14,177 bases of DNA from Synechococcales cyanobacterium PMM_0002 (GCA_949127925.1 CASBQX010000115.1:1-14177); one strand, 5' to 3'. Counted from the first letter of the stretch, positions 6,729 through 13,704 are shown. Notes: generated from the sequence alone by a model not told the origin. Made by a program: numbers and translations.

Positions 6729-9092
6729 TTAGTGATGACTCGCGCCCCCTGTGGCAGATTGAGGCATCGATCCGGCTAGTACTGGGGTTGCAGGCGGCTG
6801 AGATGTCGTGGCTGAAACCGACGAGAGCAGATGGACGGGAAGAGCTGCTAACGGCGGTTTTACCTGGCTCTGAGAGTCGGGAGGGCTAGCGGCGGACGGT
6901 TGGGTGACATTGTGCTCTGGGTTGCGCTCTGGGGTTGACGTAGGCAGGGAAGTTTGAGGTGAATCGAACAACGCGGGAGACGGTTTTTGGTCGTTGGCGT
7001 TTGCCGGAGTGGGGGCAGATTTAGGCGTGGTTTTTGGCGGCTGAGGATAGTTGATGAAGGAGTCCGATCCGTCCTCGGGAGAGAGGCGTTGATCGGGAGC
7101 GGACTGGGGTTCATTGTCGTCTGCGGCTGGCGGGAAGGCTGGAGGCGCTGTGTTGGGGACTGCATTAGGGGCGGCTGGGGGTGCTGCGCGGGGATCTGCT
7201 GCACGGGGATCTGCTGCACTGGGGGCACTAGTACGGTCTAGTCGATTCAGCACCGCAGGCGATCGCAGCGGAATTTCAAATAGGGACGATGCCTGACCCA
7301 GATAGCGCAGAATTTCGGTCTGCTTTTGGCCTTGGGCGATGGTAGGCTGAGCATCTTTGACCTGCACGGGCAAAAACTCTAGCTTCATCTGGTCATCTTT
7401 GATCGACACCTTTAGCATGGCGGTGTCGTACTGGGTTTTGACAGGTGCGGCTATCGGCTTGCCGCTGTCGCTGGCAAGATTCATCGCTGCGGTATTGACG
7501 GTTTTGCTGCTATCTTGGAGCACAAAATTTCCCAAGGAATAGGCGATCGCCCGCCCTTTGTAAATTTCGGCACCCTGCAACACATTGGGGTGATAGCCCA
7601 CCACGAGGTCGGCTCCTTGGTCAATGGCATGGCGCGCTACCGTCATCTGCCATTCAGCTGGAAAGCTGGCTAGATCTTGGCTCCAGCGATAGTTGACAAC
7701 AACCCAATCTACTTGGTCTCGGATTGCCTGAATGTCTTCTGCGACCTGTGCTTTTAAGGCTGGGTTGGTACCTGCCTGCCAGCCTTTGGCGGCGTGCGCG
7801 TCGGAGTCGGCATAGGCCAGGTAGGCAATCCGTTTGCCTCGCACATCAATGATCTCGGGACGACGAGCCTCGTGGCGGTTGCGACCCGCACCCACACTAT
7901 ACATCCCCGCTTTTTCGACCGCTTCTAGGGTTTTGACTAGCTCCGCCGAGCCGTTTTGCCCCAGCGGTTCGCCTGATAGGCTGACGACGGTAACGCTGTC
8001 GGTGGCGGGCGATCGCTTCAATCCCGTGGTTTCGGTGCTCGCGGCTGACTGGCGGGTTGCACCCAGAAGGGCTTGGGGATCGCTGACTGGCTGATCTAGG
8101 TTCGTCATTAAAATATCGGATTTGCCCAGAGAACCTGCGCCCAGAGAACCTGCACCCAGAGAACCTGCACCCAGGGGATCGTTGCGTTCACGGACTGGCC
8201 AGCTAGTGGCCGCATTCGTGATCCCGTCAGGAAACGTCGCCTGATCTAGCGATTGATCCCTCGCTTCGGCAGCGGTGAGGTTAACGGTTGGGTCGCTGCT
8301 AAACGTTAGCGTTACGGTGGGGTCTGTGGGGTCGGCGATCGCATTGGCTTGAATCACCGAGACTTTGCCAGACGAGGTTTGAACGGTCATGGGGCGATCC
8401 GACGGATCACCCCACAAAGGCAGACTGCGGCTTGTGACCACAACCCCAAAACTGACTAAAAATACTGCTGCTGCTGCCTTGCCCAACATTGCTACTTGAG
8501 CGGGAGAGAGTTGGCGAGTAGAGTCTACCAACGCGGCGGTGAGAGCGCGTGCCGACTCAGTTAGGGCTTGCATGCTCTCTGTGAGTACGGGGGTAACGAC
8601 GGAGCGGTGGGCCAGCGCCAGGGCGGCGGGCGATCGCCGTCGTTTATGGGTTGAGCGGGGCAAGCTGCGGGCTGATGTTGCTGGATGCGCCTGAACGGCG
8701 CGATGCGACGGGTGGGGCGAACGAAGGCGGCGAGTGGGGCGAGCAGGGCGCGAGGGGCGAGCAGAACGCCTAGGTGCGGTAGCCAGCCGGATCGATCGAT
8801 CCCACCAAGTATTGGGTGAACCTAGCGGGCGCGCCACAATTCGCACCCCTTGGATCACGTCAGAATTAAGCCGACAGAGGCGATGGCAGACAAAGCGGTT
8901 GAGGCGATCGCGATCAGGCGGCTGACAAAATTCCACTAGCACCAGCAGCCAACCGGGTCGATCGACCGCCACTCGGGCATAGATCTCTTGGGGCACCAAA
9001 TACGTATTGAGCCAGTAGGCGATCGCCTGAAAGTCTCCCGCCCGCGCCAGCTGCAATACCGATGGTTGAGATAACAGTTCAAGATTAACCAT
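6729..9092 (-). CDS. CapA-like membrane protein with degenerate metal-site motifs
   Basis: A 787-aa protein using ATG 9092, which has GAGGAG nine bases upstream; a longer TTG frame to 9161 is less likely. Order of parts: a cyanobacterial N-terminal module (about 10-103, LARAGDFQAIAYWLNTYL to WWDRSIRL); a very Arg/Pro/Ser-rich stretch (108-155); a helix (170-195); one membrane span (about 200-221); a CapA-type poly-gamma-glutamate/metallophosphatase-like domain (about 258-580, best seen in VVVNYRWSQD, GADLVVGYHPNVLQGAEIY and IAYSLGNFVL); and a Pro/Ala/Ser-rich tail to the end. The topology suggests a basic part in the cytoplasm and the CapA part outside. Several expected ligands differ: NLE reads NLD, the NNH motif is absent (SLSGEP instead), HWG reads RWS, and HHPH reads YHPN. 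It may therefore be catalytically altered or a structural pseudoenzyme. Its role in capsule or polymer export is only inferred from the family. Confidence 0.87.
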   Translation of the reverse strand: MVNLELLSQPSVLQLARAGDFQAIAYWLNTYLVPQEIYARVAVDRPGWLLVLVEFCQPPDRDRLNRFVCHRLCRLNSDVIQGVRIVARPLGSPNTWWDRSIRLATAPRRSARPSRPARPTRRLRSPHPSHRAVQAHPATSARSLPRSTHKRRRSPAALALAHRSVVTPVLTESMQALTESARALTAALVDSTRQLSPAQVAMLGKAAAAVFLVSFGVVVTSRSLPLWGDPSDRPMTVQTSSGKVSVIQANAIADPTDPTVTLTFSSDPTVNLTAAEARDQSLDQATFPDGITNAATSWPVRERNDPLGAGSLGAGSLGAGSLGKSDILMTNLDQPVSDPQALLGATRQSAASTETTGLKRSPATDSVTVVSLSGEPLGQNGSAELVKTLEAVEKAGMYSVGAGRNRHEARRPEIIDVRGKRIAYLAYADSDAHAAKGWQAGTNPALKAQVAEDIQAIRDQVDWVVVNYRWSQDLASFPAEWQMTVARHAIDQGADLVVGYHPNVLQGAEIYKGRAIAYSLGNFVLQDSSKTVNTAAMNLASDSGKPIAAPVKTQYDTAMLKVSIKDDQMKLEFLPVQVKDAQPTIAQGQKQTEILRYLGQASSLFEIPLRSPAVLNRLDRTSAPSAADPRAADPRAAPPAAPNAVPNTAPPAFPPAADDNEPQSAPDQRLSPEDGSDSFINYPQPPKTTPKSAPTPANANDQKPSPALFDSPQTSLPTSTPERNPEHNVTQPSAASPPDSQSQVKPPLAALPVHLLSSVSATTSQPPATPVLAGSMPQSATGGASHH
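7180..7217 (-). repeat. 15-bp repeat encoding ADPRA-ADPRA in the CapA-like tail
   Basis: The unit CGGGGATCTGCTGCA (plus strand), seen roughly twice in tandem, encodes two ADPRA pentapeptides at about residues 627-636, just after the CapA domain. Confidence 0.7.
8124..8174 (-). repeat. 15-bp tandem repeat encoding (LGAGS)n
   Basis: Three nearly perfect copies of GCCCAGAGAACCTGC at 8124, 8139 and 8154, plus a partial copy, encode LGAGS-LGAGS-LGAGS-LG (about residues 307-323). The insert sits inside the CapA-like domain just before the NLD motif. Confidence 0.9.
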
Positions 9093-9101
9093 TAGACCTG
9101 A

Positions 9102-9107
9102 CTCCTC
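9102..9107 (-). promoter_or_regulatory. Shine-Dalgarno deciding the CapA-like start
   Basis: Minus-strand GAGGAG nine bases before ATG 9092 supports the 787-aa form over the upstream TTG at 9161. Confidence 0.7.
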
Positions 9108-9224
9108 AACATGCCCACAGGATCTCTGCTCCGAATTAGTAAAGTATCTTACAGATAACAAATTTTAAGATAGCAGCTCTATTTAAGCTGTCTTCATTCA
9201 GCCCGTAAGTTGAACCAATATGTC

Positions 9225-9240
9225 AGTGATTTATATCACA
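9225..9240. promoter_or_regulatory. Candidate CRP-type (SyCrp1-like) binding site
   Basis: AGTGATTTATATCACA contains the perfect palindrome GTGA-N6-TCAC and differs from TGTGA-N6-TCACA at one outer base. It lies between the divergent CapA-like gene (start 9092) and the 78-aa gene (start 9355), so it could serve either. That SyCrp1 binds this motif in Synechocystis is known; binding here is inference. Confidence 0.45.
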
Positions 9241-9354
9241 CTATTTGGCCGCCGACATCACAGGGAATGGGGGATCTGAATCAACTTCGGCAAGTGCTCA
9301 GTCAGCGATATTAGATGCAAGGCAGCGCCAGCGACATAGTGACAGGATTTCTAT

Positions 9355-9591
9355 ATGATTGACAGATTGGTGAAATCGGCCTTTCAGACAGGATGCCTTA
9401 GTGTGGAGTCCGAAGGACTCATTCGGCAACTATTGACGATCAAAACCCATAGCCTACAAGACCTGACTGCCCTAGAAACCCTATACAATGCGGTTTGTTT
9501 GGGCCAAGTGCAGCGTGAGGCTCCCGAATCTGCTGAGGCACTGCGACCCGATTACACCACCACAATTCCCTCCCCATCACTGGGACTTTAG
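9355..9591 (+). CDS. Small conserved-looking cyanobacterial protein, 78 aa
   Basis: The start MIDRLVKSAFQTGCLSVESEGLIRQLL (in pieces: MIDRLVKSAF, QTGCLSVESEG, LIRQLL) resembles small cyanobacterial proteins that I recall only as hypothetical. Two helices are likely (1-28 and 32-53, the latter with LQDLTALETLYNAVCLGQV), followed by a disordered Thr/Pro/Ser tail. There is no signal peptide or membrane span. AGGA lies seven to eight bases before the ATG, and a good terminator follows the stop. It is divergent from the CapA-like gene and shares its regulatory region, including the CRP-type palindrome. Function unknown. Confidence 0.75.
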   Translation: MIDRLVKSAFQTGCLSVESEGLIRQLLTIKTHSLQDLTALETLYNAVCLGQVQREAPESAEALRPDYTTTIPSPSLGL

Positions 9592-9617
9592 GCAAAATCT
9601 GGAGAAAAAATTAGCAG

Positions 9618-9651
9618 TTCGGTGCCTTCTTGGGAACGGTGCCGAATTTTT
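9618..9651 (+). terminator. Intrinsic terminator after the 78-aa gene
   Basis: TTCGGTGCC (9618-9626) pairs with GGTGCCGAA (9638-9646), a 9-bp stem that includes two G-U pairs, and TTTTT follows (9647-9651). It also argues that the next gene does not start at the in-frame TTG at 9630, which lies in the loop. Confidence 0.75.
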
Positions 9652-9664
9652 GTTCTGTCGGGGT

Positions 9665-9675
9665 TGCTATAAAAT
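9665..9675 (+). promoter_or_regulatory. Extended -10 promoter element
   Basis: TGCTATAAAAT has the TGn extension and a TATAAA box (9668-9673), placed about 45 bases before the ATG at 9717 and just after the preceding terminator. No good -35 box is seen at 17 bases. Confidence 0.5.
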
Positions 9676-9716
9676 GGAGCCGTTGCCCGTTCTTCTGTCT
9701 GACCTGCCAACCCGCT

Positions 9717-11039
9717 ATGACTCCAGATCCAAATTTGCCGCAGGCGGGCACGCCATCCCTGCAAAGTGCTAATTCATCGCCCAGCTTGCCGCCTGCCACT
9801 TCAGTCAATGCGTCTGCCTCTGCCGAACCAGCGGTAGACCTGTCGATTACGGCGGCGACGGCCAGCCGAGGGCTGTCGAGCCTGCACGACTACGATACCT
9901 CTACCTCATCTACCGTTTCTCGCAGCCAAGTGGCTCAGCGTCAAACGTCGTTTCTGCTAATTCTGCTGTTGGCGATCGCCCTGGCACTGGTGGGGATCGT
10001 GGTAAATCTGCCCTGGCTAGGGATTGCTGGGTCGATTGTGGCACTGGTGCTGTCGGTGCAGGTGCTATGGCGTGACTTGTGGGCCGTTGTGACCGAGCTG
10101 ATGTCGTTGCAGCAGCGGCTGTTTACCGCAGCGGTTTTGGGCGTGGTTGTGGCCTTAGTCGGCCTCGTCAGGTTTACTGGGTTAAGTCGTCGCCTCACCG
10201 AATTGCTGCTACGGGTGGATTGGGATGTAGCCGGCTCGGCTGGCGAAGTGATTGGAGCGGTGGGGCAAATTTTGATTGCGTTGCTGGCGGTGTATGTGGC
10301 ATGGCGGCAATATGTGATTTCGAAGGATTTGACGATTCAGCAGAATTTGATTACCCAGCAGCAAACGATTGATTCCTATTTTCAAGGGATCTCGGAGCTG
10401 GTGCTAGATTCTGACGGGTTGCTAGAAGATTGGCCTCAGGAGCGGGCGATCGCCGAAGGTCGAACAGCAGCGATTCTCAGCAGCATTGATGCGATCGGCA
10501 AAGCTAAAGTCATCCGGTTCTTGTCTCGCTCTAAACTGCTAACGCCGCTAAGACGCGATCGCCTGTTGGGGCGAGCCATTTTAGATGGTTCCGGTGGCTA
10601 TCAAGAAGACAGAAATTATGGTGTGCGAGTGATTGATTTGGGTGTGATGCTGGCTGGATCCAACCTGGCCAAAACCGATCTGCGCTGGACTGACCTCACA
10701 GATGTCAACTTGATTCGCGCCAATCTAAACCAGTGCGATCTGGTGAAGGCCAATTTTTCCCGCACGATTCTCTGCGAAGCCGATCTGTCTGCCTCTGATT
10801 TGCAGGGAGCACGATTGTTCTATGGGGTGGTGCAAACCGCCACGCCGCGCAGCCGCACCCTGGTGCCGAACTATGCCACGGGTGAACACACCGGAGCCGT
10901 CGTTGAAAATGCAGACTTTACCGATGCCAAACGCATGTCTCAAGAGCAACGCTGCTACTGCTGTACTTGGGGCGGGTCTAGAACCCGCGCAACTATCCCT
11001 GGTGGCTGTGAGGGGTTTCCCAACTTGCTAGGCCGCTAG
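9717..11039 (+). CDS. Pentapeptide-repeat membrane protein
   Basis: A 440-aa protein. It has a Ser/Thr/Pro/Ala-rich disordered N-terminus (1-75), two membrane spans (about 78-98 and 99-118), a third (136-152) and a fourth (178-197). A soluble helical part follows (about 200-310, with IDSYFQGISELVLD and GRTAAILSSIDAIGKAKVIRFL), then pentapeptide repeats (about 312-368, such as AGSNL AKTDL RWTDL TDVNL IRANL) and a last one near 398-404. The C-terminus has a Cys-rich motif, CYCCTWGGSRTRATIPGGCEG (413-433), which I recall as conserved in cyanobacterial homologues. The pentapeptides should form a short right-handed beta-helix on the cytoplasmic side; function is unknown. The start at 9717 is chosen because the longer frame begins inside a terminator; the SD is poor. 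The gene ends seven bases from the convergent bvdR. Confidence 0.87.
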   Translation: MTPDPNLPQAGTPSLQSANSSPSLPPATSVNASASAEPAVDLSITAATASRGLSSLHDYDTSTSSTVSRSQVAQRQTSFLLILLLAIALALVGIVVNLPWLGIAGSIVALVLSVQVLWRDLWAVVTELMSLQQRLFTAAVLGVVVALVGLVRFTGLSRRLTELLLRVDWDVAGSAGEVIGAVGQILIALLAVYVAWRQYVISKDLTIQQNLITQQQTIDSYFQGISELVLDSDGLLEDWPQERAIAEGRTAAILSSIDAIGKAKVIRFLSRSKLLTPLRRDRLLGRAILDGSGGYQEDRNYGVRVIDLGVMLAGSNLAKTDLRWTDLTDVNLIRANLNQCDLVKANFSRTILCEADLSASDLQGARLFYGVVQTATPRSRTLVPNYATGEHTGAVVENADFTDAKRMSQEQRCYCCTWGGSRTRATIPGGCEGFPNLLGR

Positions 11040-11046
11040 CTGAGGA

Positions 11047-12015
11047 TCAATCTATCGTGATGACTGTCCCCGTTTCTGCCGACTGCCGCGCCGCATCTGC
11101 CACCGTGAGGGCATAGAGGCTCACCTGGGGGGTGACGTAGAGCGGCGTCCCATCTAGCAGATGATTTAGCACCTGGGCAGTATCTTGGGCAAACAGTCCG
11201 CGACGGCTACCCAGCTCAAGCGGGGAGGTCTGGTCAAGCTGGATCAAGATGCCCGTTTCACCATTGAGTGCGATCGCCCCCTGGTCTCCATGAATGGTCA
11301 GCGTCCGTTCAGCCTGCCATAGCGCTTCGCCCTTACCGTAGGTGACATCTGCCACCAAGCCACTGACAAACCGGAGCTGAGCGGTGCATAGACAGCTATC
11401 GTAGGCGTTGATGGCTCCAGATTTTGACCAGTAGCGCGCCTGACAGCTCACTGTTTTGACCGCACCAAATAAGTCGATGAGTCGATTTAGCCGCGACAGG
11501 GCACCCACTAGGGGAAACCCAAACAGATCTAGTTGATATGTCCACTTAGCGGGTGCAGGCCGCTTGGGCACTAGGTCGCTGTAGCGGACGTAAAACGGGG
11601 TGCCAATCTGAGGCAAGGCGCTGCGGATGGCTAGGTGAATGCTACTGAGCAACTCAATATGCTCAACATGCAGCAGTTTTTGCTGCGTTTGGGCTAAGGC
11701 CAGCAATTCCTTGGCCTCGCTAACGGCCAAAGCTAGCGGATATTCCACTACCACATGCTTGCCCGTGCTCAGCGCTGCCCGGGCGATCGCCGCATGATCC
11801 CGGTTGATCGTGGCAATGACGACTAGGTCAATGTCCGCCCGTTGAATCAGATCCGCGTAAGTGGTTTCAACCTCAGCTCCATAGCTCTGGGCAAATTCTG
11901 CTGTTTTATTGGCATCGTGCCCCGTCATCGCAATGAGATGCGATCGCGGATCAGCTTGAAATGCCTCAGCCCGCACTTTGGCGGCATACCCGGTGCCTAC
12001 TAAACCTACTTTCAC
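11047..12015 (-). CDS. bvdR: Biliverdin reductase (BvdR type)
   Basis: A 322-aa Gfo/Idh/MocA-fold oxidoreductase. From memory it matches the Synechocystis BvdR protein at many blocks: GLVGTGYAAKVRAEAF (4-19, Rossmann nucleotide site), VVIATINRDHAAIA (65-78), GKHVVVEYPLAL (85-96, EYP in place of the EKP of many relatives), KLLHVEHIELL (113-123), FGFPLVGALSRLNRLIDLFG (165-184), YGKGE and SRRGLFAQDT. The known reaction is NAD(P)H-dependent reduction of biliverdin IX-alpha to bilirubin; in Synechocystis its loss disturbs phycobiliprotein content. The start is GTG 12015, with GAGG six bases upstream. It is divergent from ferredoxin and convergent with the pentapeptide gene. A generic sugar-type dehydrogenase is the alternative, but less likely. 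Confidence 0.87.
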   Translation of the reverse strand: MKVGLVGTGYAAKVRAEAFQADPRSHLIAMTGHDANKTAEFAQSYGAEVETTYADLIQRADIDLVVIATINRDHAAIARAALSTGKHVVVEYPLALAVSEAKELLALAQTQQKLLHVEHIELLSSIHLAIRSALPQIGTPFYVRYSDLVPKRPAPAKWTYQLDLFGFPLVGALSRLNRLIDLFGAVKTVSCQARYWSKSGAINAYDSCLCTAQLRFVSGLVADVTYGKGEALWQAERTLTIHGDQGAIALNGETGILIQLDQTSPLELGSRRGLFAQDTAQVLNHLLDGTPLYVTPQVSLYALTVADAARQSAETGTVITID

Positions 12016-12417
12016 AAAATGCCTCGCTCGTTCCCGATTTATGACTCACTATCGCACTGTGCTGGCGATCGCTCAAGCACGGCGGCAACCGTTGGCAGCG
12101 GTGAGACGCTGATGCAGCAAGGCTCCGACCCAAACTACCTAGGGTTACGACAATTCTAGATGCCGCCTTTTTTCTTGTCACAGAAGCGAATCTTTTATGC
12201 CTGATGGGGGTGATTTAATTTGCAGATATAAGCAATTCAGGATCGAACGGTGGTTTTTAATTACGAATCCCATTCATCCCAGCGGTGATCTCAGGTTACA
12301 GGTTAATAGGTTTTCACGTAGTATCAGAAATAGGGTCACCCGGTGAGCGATTAAGCTATAGGATTTGCAATGGGTGAACCCCTACTGCCGTTTCAAGTAT
12401 TTTGAGAGGACTGTTGC
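12016..12417. other. Divergent bvdR / ferredoxin intergenic region
   Basis: About 400 bases without a credible gene. It holds a HIP1 octamer near 12064, three spaced GGTT(A) repeats (about 12292-12313), the inverted repeat TCACC-C-GGTGA (about 12337-12347) and a TATAGG box near 12356 that could be the ferredoxin -10 element. I see no riboswitch or NtcA consensus (GTA-N8-TAC). Confidence 0.5.
12404..12410 (+). promoter_or_regulatory. Shine-Dalgarno of the ferredoxin gene
   Basis: GAGAGGA lies seven bases before ATG 12418, a good ribosome site that fits high expression. Confidence 0.8.
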
Positions 12418-12717
12418 ATGCCAACGTTTAAGGTCACACTGATTAACGAAGCCGAAGGCTTAAATACGACGATTGAAGTTCCCGATGACGAGTACATCCT
12501 TGATGCTGCTGAAGAACAGGGAATTGACTTACCCTATTCCTGTCGTGCAGGCGCTTGCTCTACCTGTGCTGGCAAAATCAAAGAGGGTACGGTTGACCAA
12601 TCTGATCAATCCTTCTTAGATGATGACCAGATCGAAGCTGGCTATGTATTGACGTGTGTGGCTTACCCCACCTCCGACGTTACGATCCTGACGCATCAAG
12701 AAGAAGAACTCTACTAG
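12418..12717 (+). CDS. petF: [2Fe-2S] plant-type ferredoxin
   Basis: A 99-aa soluble electron carrier that takes electrons from photosystem I and passes them to FNR and other ferredoxin-dependent enzymes. The four cluster ligands are Cys42, Cys47, Cys50 (SCRAGACSTC) and Cys80 (VLTCVAYP), in the canonical C-X4-C-X2-C-X29-C spacing. Other family marks are YILDAAEEQGIDLPYS (26-41), the acidic surface, DQSFLDDDQI (62-71) and the C-terminal EEELY. Length and sequence fit the main photosynthetic PetF rather than a long-tailed or bacterial-type paralogue, though cyanobacteria carry several ferredoxins. It is monocistronic, with a good SD and a terminator behind it. It diverges from bvdR. Confidence 0.95.
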   Translation: MPTFKVTLINEAEGLNTTIEVPDDEYILDAAEEQGIDLPYSCRAGACSTCAGKIKEGTVDQSDQSFLDDDQIEAGYVLTCVAYPTSDVTILTHQEEELY

Positions 12718-12740
12718 GTTCTGCTCATAAGTTCCTTTGT

Positions 12741-12774
12741 TTGTGCGAACTTAAAACTTGTGCGAACTTAAAAC
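12741..12774. repeat. Perfect 17-bp tandem duplication after ferredoxin
   Basis: TTGTGCGAACTTAAAAC occurs at 12741-12757 and again at 12758-12774. Each copy contains GAACTTA, which can pair with TAAGTTC at 12728-12734, so two alternative hairpins are possible ahead of the terminator. Confidence 0.9.
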
Positions 12775-12776
12775 TG

Positions 12777-12809
12777 CGCCCCACGCTAATTATCGACTAG
12801 CTTGGGGCG
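12777..12809 (+). terminator. Ferredoxin terminator hairpin
   Basis: CGCCCCA-C-GCTA pairs with TAGC-T-TGGGGCG (7 bp, one mismatch, 4 bp; 9-base loop). It is followed by the modestly T-rich TACTTTCT. Placed 60 bases after the petF stop. Confidence 0.7.
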
Positions 12810-12896
12810 TACTTTCTGATTGGTTTCATGCGCTAAGTGGCTCGCTCATTGGTGATTGATGCTCCTAGCCTCGTTTTTTCCTAGTTCTCGTCTCTC

Positions 12897-13544
12897 ATGG
12901 CTGCCTTTACCCTCATCATTGGTAATAAAAACTATTCCTCTTGGTCACTGCGCTCTTGGCTGGTGATGAAGCAGGCAGGGCTTGAGTTTGAGGAAATCCG
13001 AATTCCATTGGATAGACCTGAAACGCGCGATCGCCTGCTGCACTATTCTCCCTCTGGCCGCGTGCCCGTGCTGCAACATGGCGAGCTGACCATCTGGGAA
13101 TCGCTGGCGATTTGTGAGTACCTCGCAGAATTGGTGCCCGCCGCACAGCTCTATCCCGCAGCACCCGATGCGAGGGCGATCGCCCGTGCCGTCAGTTGCG
13201 AAATGCACGCCGGGTTTGCCAAACTCCGCACCCACCTGCCAATGGACTGTCGCGCTCGGCACACCGATCTGGGAGTTGCCCCCGATGTGCAGGCAGATAT
13301 TGACCGCGTTACGGCGATTTGGCGCGAGTGTCGCCAGCGGTTTGGCGGCAGTGGAGACCTGCTGTTTGGCGATTTCAGCATTGCCGATGCCATGTACGCC
13401 CCGGTGGTTTCCCGCTTCATCACCTACGGCGTTACGCTCGATCCGGTTTGTCAAGCCTACACTGATGCGCTGTGGGCACTCCCGGCAATGCAGGATTGGC
13501 TGACCGCTGCCGCCGCTGAGGTAGAGTCGATCCCCCATCATTAG
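12897..13544 (+). CDS. Glutathione S-transferase family protein
   Basis: A 215-aa cytosolic GST-fold protein. The N-terminal thioredoxin-like domain (about 3-80) has the probable glutathione-activating serine in NYSSWSLRSW (Ser14/Ser15), the cis-proline of RVPVL (Pro57) and the ES pair (68-69) that binds the gamma-glutamyl group. The helical C-terminal domain (about 90-205) contains the GDFSIADAMYAPV N-capping motif (159-170). Substrate is unknown; roles in detoxification or zeta-like isomerisation are possible. The ATG at 12897 starts directly before the first beta strand; no clear SD is seen. The stop codon TAG (13542-13544) takes its last two bases from the terminal inverted repeat of the adjoining element, so the natural C-terminus may have been slightly altered by insertion. 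Length is still normal for the family. Confidence 0.92.
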   Translation: MAAFTLIIGNKNYSSWSLRSWLVMKQAGLEFEEIRIPLDRPETRDRLLHYSPSGRVPVLQHGELTIWESLAICEYLAELVPAAQLYPAAPDARAIARAVSCEMHAGFAKLRTHLPMDCRARHTDLGVAPDVQADIDRVTAIWRECRQRFGGSGDLLFGDFSIADAMYAPVVSRFITYGVTLDPVCQAYTDALWALPAMQDWLTAAAAEVESIPHH

Positions 13545-13704
13545 AGGATGTTTTAAAAGTCTGATTGTTAGTAGCAAAACGTTTTAAATCCCCCCAAATC
13601 CCCCTTAAAAAGAGGGACTTTGAATCCAGTTCCCCCCTTTTAAGGGGGCTAGGGGGATCAGCAGGTGCCTAAAACCACAGCAGACTACTTTTCAAACATC
13701 CTCT
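13543..13704. mobile_element. MITE-like non-autonomous element (162 bp)
   Basis: Terminal inverted repeats begin AGAGGATGTTT(T/G)AAAAGT: the left end at 13543-13560 and the reverse complement at 13687-13704 match at 17 of 18 positions, and the match resumes at (AGT)CTG after a small indel. Inside are two C-rich/G-rich palindromic arms (about 13587-13617 and 13630-13659) of the same type as bases 1-30. There is no coding capacity, so movement would need a transposase in trans. No clear target-site duplication is visible (TT/TA-side bases on the left, CA on the right). I recall very similar intergenic elements in many cyanobacteria, but the family name cannot be given from sequence alone. Confidence 0.8.

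Noticed and set aside
6860..7241. Open frames on both strands in the Pro/Ala-rich tail of the CapA-like gene
   Set aside because: Low-complexity, GC-rich sequence keeps several frames open; none looks like a protein family.
9093..9161. A longer TTG start for the CapA-like gene
   Set aside because: ATG 9092 has a good Shine-Dalgarno and opens directly on the known N-terminal module.
9630..9716. A longer TTG start for the pentapeptide-repeat gene
   Set aside because: The TTG lies in the loop of a terminator and upstream of an extended -10 promoter element; the added residues have no family character.
11047..12015. Generic inositol/sugar dehydrogenase call for the Gfo/Idh/MocA gene
   Set aside because: Several blocks match Synechocystis biliverdin reductase closely, including EYPLAL and HVEHIELL, which are unlike common sugar dehydrogenases.
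12185..12417. Possible NtcA site or riboswitch before ferredoxin
   Set aside because: No GTA-N8-TAC match and no recognisable riboswitch core was found by eye.
12945..13577. A 210-codon open frame on the minus strand opposite the GST gene
   Set aside because: Shadow of a clear GST coding frame; no recognisable protein, and its upstream end lies in the mobile element.
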